A stretch of DNA of 64,000 nucleotides from Halobaculum saliterrae. GTDB lineage: Archaea; Halobacteriota; Halobacteria; Halobacteriales; Haloferacaceae. Positions within the stretch are counted from its first letter, which is position 1; each line of letters starts with the position of its first letter. Positions 43,240 through 51,416 of the stretch are shown one piece after another. The position numbers were made by a program, and so were the translations under genes. The notes beneath the pieces were generated by a model, which saw only the letters and a program-made list of their open reading frames with translations, did not search any database and was not told the DNA's origin. The stretch lies in the NCBI RefSeq assembly GCF_009831625.1, contig NZ_WUUS01000003.1, positions 62,001-126,000 of the forward strand, read 5' to 3'.

Positions 43240-44808
43240 TCACGGGCTGCACGTCTTCGTGACAACGACGGGGCCAGATGAGTAGATAGCACAGTCTGAT
43301 GAATCCGGTGGTGTTGTTCGCGTCACGCTGTAGTCTGCGCTAGGTGGCGCATATCCGCCCCCTCGATCCTGAACTAATATCGAATAACCTCTCAGCTTCG
43401 GCACGATAGGGTTTCCAAAATCCATGTGTGATGCCTCTGTCCCGAGGAATTCCACAGCGGCGGCATCCGTTTCCGTAATCACTGCGCGTGGCCCCCCATT
43501 GTACTCACCCGTATAAAGATAGGGAGGGATTCGATAGACACTCAACATAGCGAAGGCAATAACCAGTATGATCGCCAGTATCGATATCGCCCTCTGTGGA
43601 TGTTTCTGCATCGTGTGTATTGTATAGGCGGCGAGTGGAAGAGCCGCAATATAAACAAACGTCTTAAATCGCGTCGCGAGCCCGAGTCCTTCCTCTGGAA
43701 AAACAACACCGACCATCGTAAGCGCAAGGAGAATGCCGAATAACCCGGCGATTCCGAGGAACGTGAGATCAAAGGAGTCTCCCCTTCCATAGTAAATACC
43801 GCCGAGACCCAGCATCCCGAGAACGATCCCGGCAATAACCTCGGCCCATAGCAGAATCTGGATACGTAGTGAGCCGGCAGATATTGTTCCAATTTCTCCG
43901 GATGGTCCCGTTCCGGTGGTGCCGGTCATCGATTCTGCGATGGCCGCGACTAGTAGGATAGGTGTCTGTTCAAGTATGGTCCAGAACCAGATCAGAATCA
44001 TAACGCCGACAAGCGCCGATATTAAATATACATTCGCTGGGGTTGATTCGGAAAGTGATTCAATACTATAGGTGAGTGAGAGGCTGATGAGGAAAAGAAG
44101 GGCTACTGCACTAGTCATATGGTGCGTAAAGATCAGGGTGGCAAGCACGACAAAACTGAGCATATTGAGCTTCTGTCGGTCGGCGTTGTCGTACCTGAGA
44201 GTATCATATAGGAACAGTAGTAGAAGAATATATGCCAGAGCCAGAGCTTCTCGGTGAATGTTTGTGTGTAGGAACACGTGCGTATATAAGACTGCGAAGG
44301 GTAGCCAGAGAAGAAACGCAGTCGAGTTACTTGTTCGGTTGCGACAGAGAATATAAATAAACAGTCCTGGGAGGAAGACGTAGAGCCAGCTGCTATACTT
44401 GGCTGTCGTCATCGATCCCCATCCGAATACTTCTGCGATGACCGTTGAGAAGACGTAGAGAATTGGATAGGAGGCTATGTAACTCGCTGACTTGTTGAAG
44501 GTCCACTTGTGGTCAGCCATCGTGTTTTCAAGAGCGAGGAGTTCGTTGTATGCGTCGTAGCCGATAAGTATCGGATCCGGGGTCAGGTAAAGAGATCGTA
44601 GTGTTGCGGCGAACAGTAGTAGAAGGGCTGCAGGAATCAAAACCCGCTTTTTAAAGACAACGTTAGCCCATGCAAGAAGGAAGAGAACTGAAAGCCCCAA
44701 GAATGCCCAATATGGTGGACTAGTGATTAATCGCGATGAGATGGCGAGAACAGAAATCGCGGCGAACGCGAGAATTACTCCGAGTTTATCTCGCTGAGAG
44801 TACGCCAT
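43240..44808 (-). CDS. Polytopic GT-C-like membrane glycosyltransferase
   Basis: 522 residues with about 11-13 hydrophobic segments. After the second segments an extracytoplasmic loop has PDPILIGYDAYNELLALE, an acidic stretch like the first-loop catalytic Asp of GT-C enzymes, and later loops have HTNIHREALALAYIL and FTHHMTSA. The C-terminal 80 residues are soluble (AAVEFLGTEAS and on), as in haloarchaeal DUF2206-like and GT39-like proteins. It would use a lipid-linked sugar on the outer face. No defined family match is claimed. Confidence 0.7.
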   Translation of the reverse strand: MAYSQRDKLGVILAFAAISVLAISSRLITSPPYWAFLGLSVLFLLAWANVVFKKRVLIPAALLLLFAATLRSLYLTPDPILIGYDAYNELLALENTMADHKWTFNKSASYIASYPILYVFSTVIAEVFGWGSMTTAKYSSWLYVFLPGLFIYILCRNRTSNSTAFLLWLPFAVLYTHVFLHTNIHREALALAYILLLLFLYDTLRYDNADRQKLNMLSFVVLATLIFTHHMTSAVALLFLISLSLTYSIESLSESTPANVYLISALVGVMILIWFWTILEQTPILLVAAIAESMTGTTGTGPSGEIGTISAGSLRIQILLWAEVIAGIVLGMLGLGGIYYGRGDSFDLTFLGIAGLFGILLALTMVGVVFPEEGLGLATRFKTFVYIAALPLAAYTIHTMQKHPQRAISILAIILVIAFAMLSVYRIPPYLYTGEYNGGPRAVITETDAAAVEFLGTEASHMDFGNPIVPKLRGYSILVQDRGGGYAPPSADYSVTRTTPPDSSDCAIYSSGPVVVTKTCSP

Positions 44809-45233
44809 TCAAATCATTCATAGCCGTAAGACTATTTTTAGGTTGTGACGTCGGTTCGCTATGCTTCGAATATTTCAAATTGCATCACCTGCAGCAATAG
44901 CGGTATTTCTCGCGCTGGGGGGCTTACTGCGAAACCCATGTGGGAGTCGGGCTACTTTCGTGAGTAAAGAGACGGTCGCCGCTGGCGGCGCGACGGCAAC
45001 CAACGCAGCCAACAGAGGGGCCGAAGCAACCAATGGTGCCCGACTCATGATTGGAAGTGCGTATATTAGTGTCCACAACTCGCTGAAAGTCAATGGCCCC
45101 ACAATTGTCGATGCTGCGAGTGCAACCATTGACGACTCAGCTGGAGGCTTCGCTGTTAATACGACCGACGGAGCGTTGGGAGATCTCGCTCGCGTGTCTG
45201 TGACTGGTAACTCAGGGGGCGCGAAGTTTGAAC

Positions 45234-45244
45234 AAGGCGTCCGT
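45234..45244 (+). repeat. Left direct repeat flanking the IS6 element
   Basis: AAGGCGTCCGT, repeated exactly at 45933-45943. Eight bases (AAGGCGTC) fit an IS6-family target duplication; the extra CGT may be chance identity with the IS end. Removing one copy with the element restores the host frame. Confidence 0.7.
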
Positions 45245-45932
45245 CGTGTTAAGTTTAGCATTGATTCCACCAGACGGCGAAGGGTTGGAGCCACGATTCT
45301 GCCGTCGGTGGCTCCACGTTGCTGAACGTATGTGGAAACGAAGAGGTTCGACATTTTACCTCACGAAAGACACGTTCGATGCTGTTCCGATTTCCGTGGC
45401 GACGTATCTGAAATCGGAGCCCGAGCCGCCCTAACGCAGCGTTGAGATCGTGCGCTCCATCAATGAGAAACGTCGCTTGCTCGACCTGCTGTTTCTCTCG
45501 GAGTTTACGTAGGAACAGCACGGTAAGTTGCGTCGTTCTCGTCTGAAACAGCCGTACATGGAGGAATTCGTTCGTGCCGGGATCGACAGCAGCGTACAGC
45601 CAGTGTCGTTCGTCATTGATCTGAATCACTGTCTCGTCTACCGCGATCTGATTCGGAGCCCCGTCGTTGGTCGGCTGTAGATCGGCCTTCTGAACCCAGT
45701 TGTGAATCGCGGTGCGACTCCGCTCGACACCCAATCTCTCAAGATACTGTTTGGTATTCGAAAGTGAGAGACCCGCAAGATGGAGCTGAATACCGACTTC
45801 AACGATCTGCTCGGGTGTCCGCTCTCGCTCCACAAACTCCAAGTCGATCCAGTCGATACCTCTGATGAGGCGGTCGAATTCGGCCATAGACATCCGATCT
45901 AACGGCCGCCTCACTCCTAACTTAACACGGCC
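45242..45932 (-). mobile_element. IS6-family insertion sequence, copy A
   Basis: About 690 bp, bounded by imperfect terminal inverted repeats CGTCGTGTTAAG (left) and CTTAACACGGCC (right; reverse complement GGCCGTGTTAAG, 10 of 12 matching), with a single transposase gene. It sits inside the secreted-protein gene at 44861-46280. The host duplication is still perfect, so the insertion is recent relative to the other IS remnants. Confidence 0.8.
45255..45893 (-). CDS. IS6-family DDE transposase, intact
   Basis: About 212 residues from ATG 45893 (MSMAEFDRL); 45887 is also possible. An N-terminal helix-turn-helix with HLAGLSLSNTKQYLERLGVE and AIHNWVQKA is followed by the DDE core. First Asp: QIAVDETVIQIND. 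Second Asp: FLIDGAHDLNAAL. Glu: NSIERVFREVKCRTSSF. It ends WWNQC. The length and all catalytic residues are normal, so it is potentially active and could mobilise the related copy B in trans. Confidence 0.88.
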   Translation of the reverse strand: MSMAEFDRLIRGIDWIDLEFVERERTPEQIVEVGIQLHLAGLSLSNTKQYLERLGVERSRTAIHNWVQKADLQPTNDGAPNQIAVDETVIQINDERHWLYAAVDPGTNEFLHVRLFQTRTTQLTVLFLRKLREKQQVEQATFLIDGAHDLNAALGRLGLRFQIRRHGNRNSIERVFREVKCRTSSFPHTFSNVEPPTAESWLQPFAVWWNQC

Positions 45933-45943
45933 AAGGCGTCCGT
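45933..45943 (+). repeat. Right direct repeat flanking the IS6 element
   Basis: AAGGCGTCCGT, the exact copy of 45234-45244 on the far side of the element. Confidence 0.7.
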
Positions 45944-46283
45944 GCAAACCTTCAAGAAGCATCGTGCTTCAACAACGAAGACGACATCATTATCCCAGAC
46001 GGAGCAATTGTCAACCCAACAATCTGTGTGACAGGAGGATCGACAGACTGGACCCCCAACCCCAATGGCATCAACGTCACTCTCAATTCACTGTCGTAGA
46101 ACGGTATCGTGTTTGGGTGATAATAATGGCGACTCGATTGTTTCTGTGGATACCGGTGTGAACGACCGAGGAGTTGCAAATAGCCTTGGAGTCGTGGTTG
46201 AAACTACGTCCTTCTCTGATGTGAACACGAAAACAAGCCTGAGCAACGTGACAAATAAAAGAGTCGCGATCATTAACTAACCT

Positions 46284-47669
46284 ATGAGTCAGCCAAATAT
46301 CGTATTGCTCGTTTTGGATAGTGCTCGCGGCGACCGTGTTCCGACGCACGGCGAGCACGTGATCACTCCGAATATTCGCGACCTCGGAAGGCGTGGCCTC
46401 CAATTCACCGATGCCCACGCCCACTCTGTGACGTCGTCGAGTTCGATGGGGTCGCTCCTGACCGGTCTCCACCCGTGGGAGCACGGTATCGCTCCAGCCG
46501 AAGGAAAGCTCGGTGACGACGAGCGGACGATTGCCTCCCGATTATCCGATGTAGGCTACGAGACAATTGGTGTTTCCGCTAACACGCACTTCGCGCCTGC
46601 GACGAATCTCGCAAACGGATTCGACGAGTTCTGCTTTCTAAGTTCGTCACCCAAACAACTCCTGAAGACCGCAGGCGCGAAAAACGTCCTTCGACATCTC
46701 GTTCGGGCTCGAACACACTCAGCAGGCCTCTCACGTGAGACAGAGAAGCACTCGGTAACCGGAATGATCAACGATATCGCTCTTCAGACGACCCGTCAGG
46801 CCGAGGCTCCATTTTTCCTTGCAGTTCAGTATATTGAGCCTCATTCGCCGTACTATCCTCCCCACGGGTTTATGAATCAGTTTGAGGATCGTCTCGCAGA
46901 GTGGGACCTCACCTCGACAGAGGGGGCAGATATAGCGTATCGAATTCACGACGAGATGCACCAACTCATGGCCGACGGACTCCCGCTGTCAAACCGCGAG
47001 TGGGCAGCCCTTCGGATCATGTACGATACCGAACTCTACTACACAGATCTCATGGTCGGTCGACTCATCGACCAACTCCGGAAACGGTACGAGGACACGA
47101 TCTTCATCGTAACGGCTGACCATGGGGATCTCTTTGGCGAGCGCAATACAGTATTTCACTCGAAAACGTTGCATCGAGGCCTGACTCACGTCCCGCTCGT
47201 AGCGGAGGGGTGGAACTTGGATACTAATACCGACGCCCCAGTGACTCACTCCGACATTACACGGACTCTGTTGGAGGACGTCGGTGCTGATACAGAGGGG
47301 ATGACTGGCGTGAACCTTCGGGAAAGCGAGCGAGACTACGTCATCACGCAGCGCGTGAACCCAATTCTGTTCGAAGAGGATGAGTACGGACCTGGGCACT
47401 CGAACGAGCTGGTTCACACGGAACCCGTTACAGCCGTTGAGAAAGACGGATATCGGCTCCTGCGGAGCGACGAAAAGGAGTCGCTATTCACTATCGAGGA
47501 CGAGGAAACGGATCTGATAGACGACCCAGCCACTGCCGATGTCCGGGACGATCTTCGTTCCCGCCTCAAAGAGTGGTTTGAGACCCATCCCGAGGACCCC
47601 GCTGAAGCCGAGCAGGCGGACTGGAGTGCGTCGGCCAAACAGCAGCTGGAGGATCTGGGTTATATATAG
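46284..47669 (+). CDS. Sulfatase-superfamily hydrolase or transferase
   Basis: 461 residues. Superfamily sites: PNIVLLVLDSARGDRVP with the N-terminal metal Asp, TPNIRDLGRRGLQF, SSSMGSLLTGLHPWEHG where the sulfatase nucleophile motif should be, and FIVTADHGDLFGERN. The motif position reads SSSSMG instead of C/S-x-P-S-R, so a Ser is present at the nucleophile position but Pro and Arg are missing. It may act as a phospho- or sulfo-hydrolase on glycans. It begins 4 bp after the broken secreted-protein gene and is bracketed by IS6 copies A and B. Confidence 0.85.
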   Translation: MSQPNIVLLVLDSARGDRVPTHGEHVITPNIRDLGRRGLQFTDAHAHSVTSSSSMGSLLTGLHPWEHGIAPAEGKLGDDERTIASRLSDVGYETIGVSANTHFAPATNLANGFDEFCFLSSSPKQLLKTAGAKNVLRHLVRARTHSAGLSRETEKHSVTGMINDIALQTTRQAEAPFFLAVQYIEPHSPYYPPHGFMNQFEDRLAEWDLTSTEGADIAYRIHDEMHQLMADGLPLSNREWAALRIMYDTELYYTDLMVGRLIDQLRKRYEDTIFIVTADHGDLFGERNTVFHSKTLHRGLTHVPLVAEGWNLDTNTDAPVTHSDITRTLLEDVGADTEGMTGVNLRESERDYVITQRVNPILFEEDEYGPGHSNELVHTEPVTAVEKDGYRLLRSDEKESLFTIEDEETDLIDDPATADVRDDLRSRLKEWFETHPEDPAEAEQADWSASAKQQLEDLGYI

Positions 47670-47692
47670 TGTGTATGTTGATAGTAATAAAC

Positions 47693-48384
47693 CGTCGTGT
47701 TAAATTTTGCATTGATTCCACCAGACGGCGAAGGCTTGGAGCCATGATTCTGCCGTCGGTGGCTCCACGTTGCTGAACGTATTTAAAAACGAAGAGGTTC
47801 GGCGTTTTACCTCGCGAAAGACACGTTCGACGCTGTTCCGATTTCCGTGGCGAGTTATCTGAAATCGGAGCCCCAGTCGCTCCAACGCAGCGTTGAGATC
47901 GTGCGCCCCATCGACGAGGAACGTCGCTTGCTCGACCTGCTGTTTCTCGCGGAGTTTACGTAGAAACATCACGGTGAGTTGTGTAGTTCTCGTCTGAAAC
48001 AGCCTGGCATGGAGAAAATCGTTTGTGTTGGGATCGACAACGGCGTACAGCTAGTGTCGTTCGTCGTTGATCCGAATCACTGTCTCGTCTACCGCGATCT
48101 GATTCGGAGCCCCGTCGTTGGTCGGCTGTAGATCGGCCTTCTGAACCCAGTTGTGAATCGCGGTGCGACTCCGCTCGACACCCAATCTCTCAAGATACTG
48201 TTCGGTATTCGAAAGTGAGAGACCCGCAAGATGGAGCTGAATACCAAGTTCAATGATCTGCTCGGGTGTCCGCGCCCGCTCCACAAACTCCAAATCGATC
48301 CACTTGCTATCTCCGCTAAGACGGTCGAATTCGATCATAGAGTACCTGAACTAACGACCGTCTCAGTCCTAACTTAACACGGCT
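47693..48384 (-). mobile_element. IS6-family insertion sequence, copy B (defective)
   Basis: About 690 bp, very similar to copy A throughout and in the same orientation, ending with CGTCGTGTTAAA (left) and CTTAACACGGC (right). I see no clear 8-bp target duplication. The transposase gene is broken by one nonsense codon, so it depends on copy A or another source to move. Confidence 0.8.
47700..48338 (-). pseudogene. IS6-family transposase with a nonsense mutation
   Basis: The frame from ATG 48338 (MIEFDRLSGDSKW) reads the usual N-terminal domain and the first catalytic Asp (QIAVDETVIRINDERH). It then meets TAG at 48051-48053, where copy A has Trp (TGG). After the stop the same frame continues LYAVVDPNTNDFLHARLF through the second Asp and the Glu to WWNQCKI. 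A single G-to-A change accounts for the defect. Confidence 0.85.
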
Positions 48385-48426
48385 AAACAGACAGAAGTAA
48401 ATACTAAATATTTTGAAGTATGACAT

Positions 48427-49389
48427 TTAGATATCGTTTATTAATTCGCGTGTTAATTCGGTGTGATCAAACATATTCTCGACGCGAGAGCGACTCATCT
48501 CCGCCAAATCCGATCTTAGCTCGTCGTTGTCAATTAGCTGCTTGATTATTTCAATAGCTTCCTGCGGTGTGCTCGCAATTAGTTCGTCAATGCCAACGAT
48601 CTCTCGCTTAACGGAATTGTCCAGTACGACTGGCGGTGTACCACATGCCATCGATTCAACCACTGGCAGTCCAAAACTGTCCCATGCAGTTAAATGACAG
48701 AACACCGAAAGGCTGGAATAGAACTTTGGTAACTCAGTCTCTGGAACAAAATCAGGTGAATAGATGTTGATATCAGTTTGTTCCAGTGCATTTAGAAGAG
48801 ATCTGCTTCCAGATAGAACACCTAACTCGTGATGTTGGTCGGTGGCTATCGTCCTAAACCGGTTAGTGTCAATCGGATTGTAGGATACCGATGATTGATA
48901 TCCTAATTTAGATTCGAGTTGGCTTTTTGCATATTCAGAGACAGAATATATACTGTCCGCAAATTGCAATTGCGGTAGTCTAGTTGAGATATACACCTGA
49001 TGAGAGATCCTTCGAGTGTCGGTGACACTTCTTGGGACGAAACCATGATTGATGTAAGCCACGTTATTATTGTGTAGAAAGAAATTCCCCAGGGCCCCTC
49101 CTTCTAAAATAACGATATCCTCTTCCGGTACAGAGATTGGTCGAGCGATCATCGGCATACCTGTTGGACCAAGAGCGTTTAGAGTCTCGATGTCAAACTG
49201 CGATTCAGCAAACGGAAAGTCCACGTCAGCAGTCCAAATTTTAGTTCGATACCCCAATTCTTCAAGCGCCTTGGCCCGAGTGATTGCGACTTTCGCTTGT
49301 CCCGAATGGTATGCTAGATAGTCAACTACCAGATGTACCGTCCTCTGAGGATCTGTTAGCGACGTGGGGGTGTCGTCAGTAGTGGTCAT
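48427..49389 (-). CDS. GT4-type glycosyltransferase
   Basis: 320 residues. VHLVVDYLAYHSGQAKVAITRAKALEE at the start fits the N-terminal GT-B domain. The C-terminal half has GVLSGSRSLLNAL, INIYSPDFVPETELPKFYSS and LSVFCHLTAWDSFGLPVVESMACGTPPVVL, the donor-binding GT4 region with its Glu residues. The gene is AT-rich like the rest of this part. The family call is sound; the sugar is unknown. It lies between IS6 copy B and the rml genes. Confidence 0.87.
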   Translation of the reverse strand: MTTTDDTPTSLTDPQRTVHLVVDYLAYHSGQAKVAITRAKALEELGYRTKIWTADVDFPFAESQFDIETLNALGPTGMPMIARPISVPEEDIVILEGGALGNFFLHNNNVAYINHGFVPRSVTDTRRISHQVYISTRLPQLQFADSIYSVSEYAKSQLESKLGYQSSVSYNPIDTNRFRTIATDQHHELGVLSGSRSLLNALEQTDINIYSPDFVPETELPKFYSSLSVFCHLTAWDSFGLPVVESMACGTPPVVLDNSVKREIVGIDELIASTPQEAIEIIKQLIDNDELRSDLAEMSRSRVENMFDHTELTRELINDI

Positions 49390-49630
49390 TCTCAGAAGTC
49401 ACAGAGCGAATTTGCATTCATCACTATTTTGCTCACTTATGAAAGTCTATCCCTTTGATTATGCAGTAGTAAAATGTATTCAAATAGTATCTAGATTATT
49501 TTATTTTGCAATTGTGTGTAGAATCCCGAAAGACAGTCTGATCTACTACAGATAGGAACGTATAAAATAAGTGGACGTTCGGCTTTCTCGAATCCCAAAA
49601 TGTAAGTTTCTCGGATAGGTCATTTAGCAT

Positions 49631-50095
49631 ATGATAGAAGACGTAGAACTGCGCGATCTCCAAGTAAACGCGGATGAGCGCGGCCATTTAGTTGAAGTCT
49701 TCCGGAGCGACTGGGAGGAGTACGAGATCGACCCGGAGATGTCCTACTACTCGATGACCTACCCGGGCGTCGTCAGGGCATGGCATCGACACCTCGAGGG
49801 CCAAATCGACCACTTCGTCTGCCCGAAAGGCCGGATAACGGTCGGCGTCTACGACGACCGCGACGACTCCCCCACACAGGGGGAACTTGATACATTCGTG
49901 ATCGGGGAACACAACCAACAAATGATCCGCATTCCCGGCGACTGCTGGCACGGATTCAAAGCCATTGGCGACGAACCCGCGTTCCTCATCAACTACCCGA
50001 CGAACCTCTACGACTACGAGGACCCCGATGAGGAACGGATTCCTTACGACGACGACCGCATCCCGTACGACTGGAACGCCGAAATTCACGGGTAA
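49631..50095 (+). CDS. rmlC: dTDP-4-dehydrorhamnose 3,5-epimerase
   Basis: 154 residues, cupin fold. It has LQVNADERGHLVEVFRSDW, GVVRAWHRHLEGQIDHFVCPKG (the His of the catalytic dyad in RAWH), VGVYDDRDDSPTQG and the family GDCWHGFKAIGDEPAFLINYPT near the C-terminus. It is slightly shorter than typical RmlC but has the expected conserved sites. It is the third enzyme of dTDP-L-rhamnose synthesis, with rmlA 60 bp downstream on the same strand. Confidence 0.88.
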   Translation: MIEDVELRDLQVNADERGHLVEVFRSDWEEYEIDPEMSYYSMTYPGVVRAWHRHLEGQIDHFVCPKGRITVGVYDDRDDSPTQGELDTFVIGEHNQQMIRIPGDCWHGFKAIGDEPAFLINYPTNLYDYEDPDEERIPYDDDRIPYDWNAEIHG

Positions 50096-50122
50096 CCACT
50101 AGGCTGTCGGCAAAGCACAACC

Positions 50123-50130
50123 CTATTTAC
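50123..50130 (+). promoter_or_regulatory. TATA element of rmlA
   Basis: CTATTTAC lies 27-34 bases before the rmlA ATG at 50157, a leaderless-type promoter. rmlA can therefore be transcribed separately from rmlC. Confidence 0.5.
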
Positions 50131-50156
50131 GCTCGTGTAAGGTACCATCCATATCG

Positions 50157-51230
50157 ATGAAAGGCGTCCTCTTGTCCGGCGGTACTGGCTCCCGTCTCCG
50201 ACCGATAACCCACACCGGCCCCAAGCAACTCGTCCCGGTCGCGAACAGGCCGGTCCTCGAATACGCGATCGAGGACCTCAAAGAAGCAGGTGTCACCGAG
50301 ATCGGCGTCATTCTCGGGAACAAAGGCAGAGACAAGATCCAAGAACTCCTCGGCGACGGGTCAAGATACGGCGTCGAGATCACCTATATTGTCCAAGGCG
50401 AACCGCTTGGGCTCGCACATGCCGCCGGTTGTGCGCGCGACTTCGTCGGCGACGATGACTTCGTGATGTACCTCGGGGACAACATCCTCAACTCCGGCAT
50501 CACCGAGCTCGTCGAGAGCTTCGAGGCGGGCGACTACGGCGCCGGCATCGCGCTCCAGGAGGTCGACAACCCCCAAGCGTTCGGGATCGCGGATGTCGAC
50601 GACGCGGGCAACGTCACACAACTCATCGAGAAGCCCGACGACCCGCCGACGAACCTTGCGCTCATCGGGATGTACGTCTTCTCGCCCGCGGTGTTCGATG
50701 CGATCGACGACCTCGAACCGTCGTGGCGCGGCGAACTGGAGATCACCGACGCGATCCAGTCCCTGCTCGACGCCGGCCACGAGATCGACTCCCACGTCGT
50801 CACCGGCTGGTGGAAGGACACCGGCAAGCCCGAGGACATCTTGGAGGCGAACCGCCTCGTTCTCGAGGATTCCGAACTCAAAATAGAGGGCACGGTCGCC
50901 GACGGCGCCGAGACCACCGGACGAATTGAACTCGCCGAGTCCGCGACCATCGAGGCCGGTGCGGTCGTTCGAGGCCCCGTCTCGATCGTCGAAAACACAA
51001 CGATCGAGGAGGGAACGTACGTCGGTCCGTACACCTCCATCGGACCGGACTGCACCCTACGGGACATCCACATCGAGAACAGCGTCGTCATCGGCGACTC
51101 CGAGATCACCGCGAACGGCCGCATCGTCGACAGCCTCCTCGGGCAGAGCGCGAACGTCGTGAGCGCGGACGACCTCCTTCCTGAGGGCCGCCGCCTCGTC
51201 GTCGGCGAGAACTCCCAGCTCAAACTCTAG
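50157..51230 (+). CDS. rmlA: Glucose-1-phosphate thymidylyltransferase
   Basis: 357 residues. The nucleotidyltransferase domain has KGVLLSGGTGSRLRPITHTGPKQLVPVANRP (the signature G-x-G-x-R and K), FVMYLGDNIL and QLIEKPDDPPTNLALIGMY. From about residue 240 a short left-handed beta-helix follows (ATIEAGAVVRGPVSIVENTTI). This is the long archaeal RmlA type. It makes dTDP-glucose from dTTP and glucose-1-P. It is followed 6 bp later by a small zinc-ribbon gene. Confidence 0.93.
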   Translation: MKGVLLSGGTGSRLRPITHTGPKQLVPVANRPVLEYAIEDLKEAGVTEIGVILGNKGRDKIQELLGDGSRYGVEITYIVQGEPLGLAHAAGCARDFVGDDDFVMYLGDNILNSGITELVESFEAGDYGAGIALQEVDNPQAFGIADVDDAGNVTQLIEKPDDPPTNLALIGMYVFSPAVFDAIDDLEPSWRGELEITDAIQSLLDAGHEIDSHVVTGWWKDTGKPEDILEANRLVLEDSELKIEGTVADGAETTGRIELAESATIEAGAVVRGPVSIVENTTIEEGTYVGPYTSIGPDCTLRDIHIENSVVIGDSEITANGRIVDSLLGQSANVVSADDLLPEGRRLVVGENSQLKL

Positions 51231-51236
51231 AAACCG

Positions 51237-51416
51237 ATGCGCATCATCACCCACTCCTGTCCGGCCTGTGGTACCGTCGTCGCGGCGAACGAACTCGAAT
51301 CCAACCGCGTGATGAAATGCCCCGGGCTCGGCTGCGAGGCAGTGCTCCGGTTCGAGGACCTCTCCGAGGACGCCCGTGAGCACTTCCTCGACAATCGGGA
51401 GCGCTACCGGATCTAA
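51237..51416 (+). CDS. Small zinc-ribbon protein in the rml operon
   Basis: 59 residues from ATG 51237, 6 bp after the rmlA stop. It has HSCPACGTVVAANELESN, KCPGLGCEAVLRFEDL, then a charged helix ending RERYRI. Two cysteine pairs (CPAC, and Cys-x4-Cys in CPGLGC) form a zinc ribbon. The tight spacing suggests cotranslation with rmlA. Its stop overlaps that of the convergent rmlD by 4 bases. The function is unknown; it might be a regulator or chaperone for the rhamnose pathway. Confidence 0.7.
   Translation: MRIITHSCPACGTVVAANELESNRVMKCPGLGCEAVLRFEDLSEDAREHFLDNRERYRI

Larger units (their letters stand above)
44861..46280 (+). pseudogene. Secreted beta-helix-like protein gene split by an IS6 element
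   Basis: The N-terminal part (44861-45241) starts with a hydrophobic signal-like segment (MLRIFQIASPAAIAVFLALG) and continues with Gly/Asn/Thr-rich short strands (IVDAASATIDDSAGG, LARVSVTGNSGGAKFEQGV). It stops being sensible at the IS6 element. Behind the element the frame resumes as RANLQEASCFNNEDDIIIPD, TICVTGGSTDWTPNPNGINV, then TAG after TLNSLS and a one-base shift before GDNNGDSIVSVDTGV to the TAA at 46280. So it carries an insertion, a nonsense codon and a frameshift. The strand-turn pattern suggests a parallel beta-helix or adhesin-like surface protein. Confidence 0.6.
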
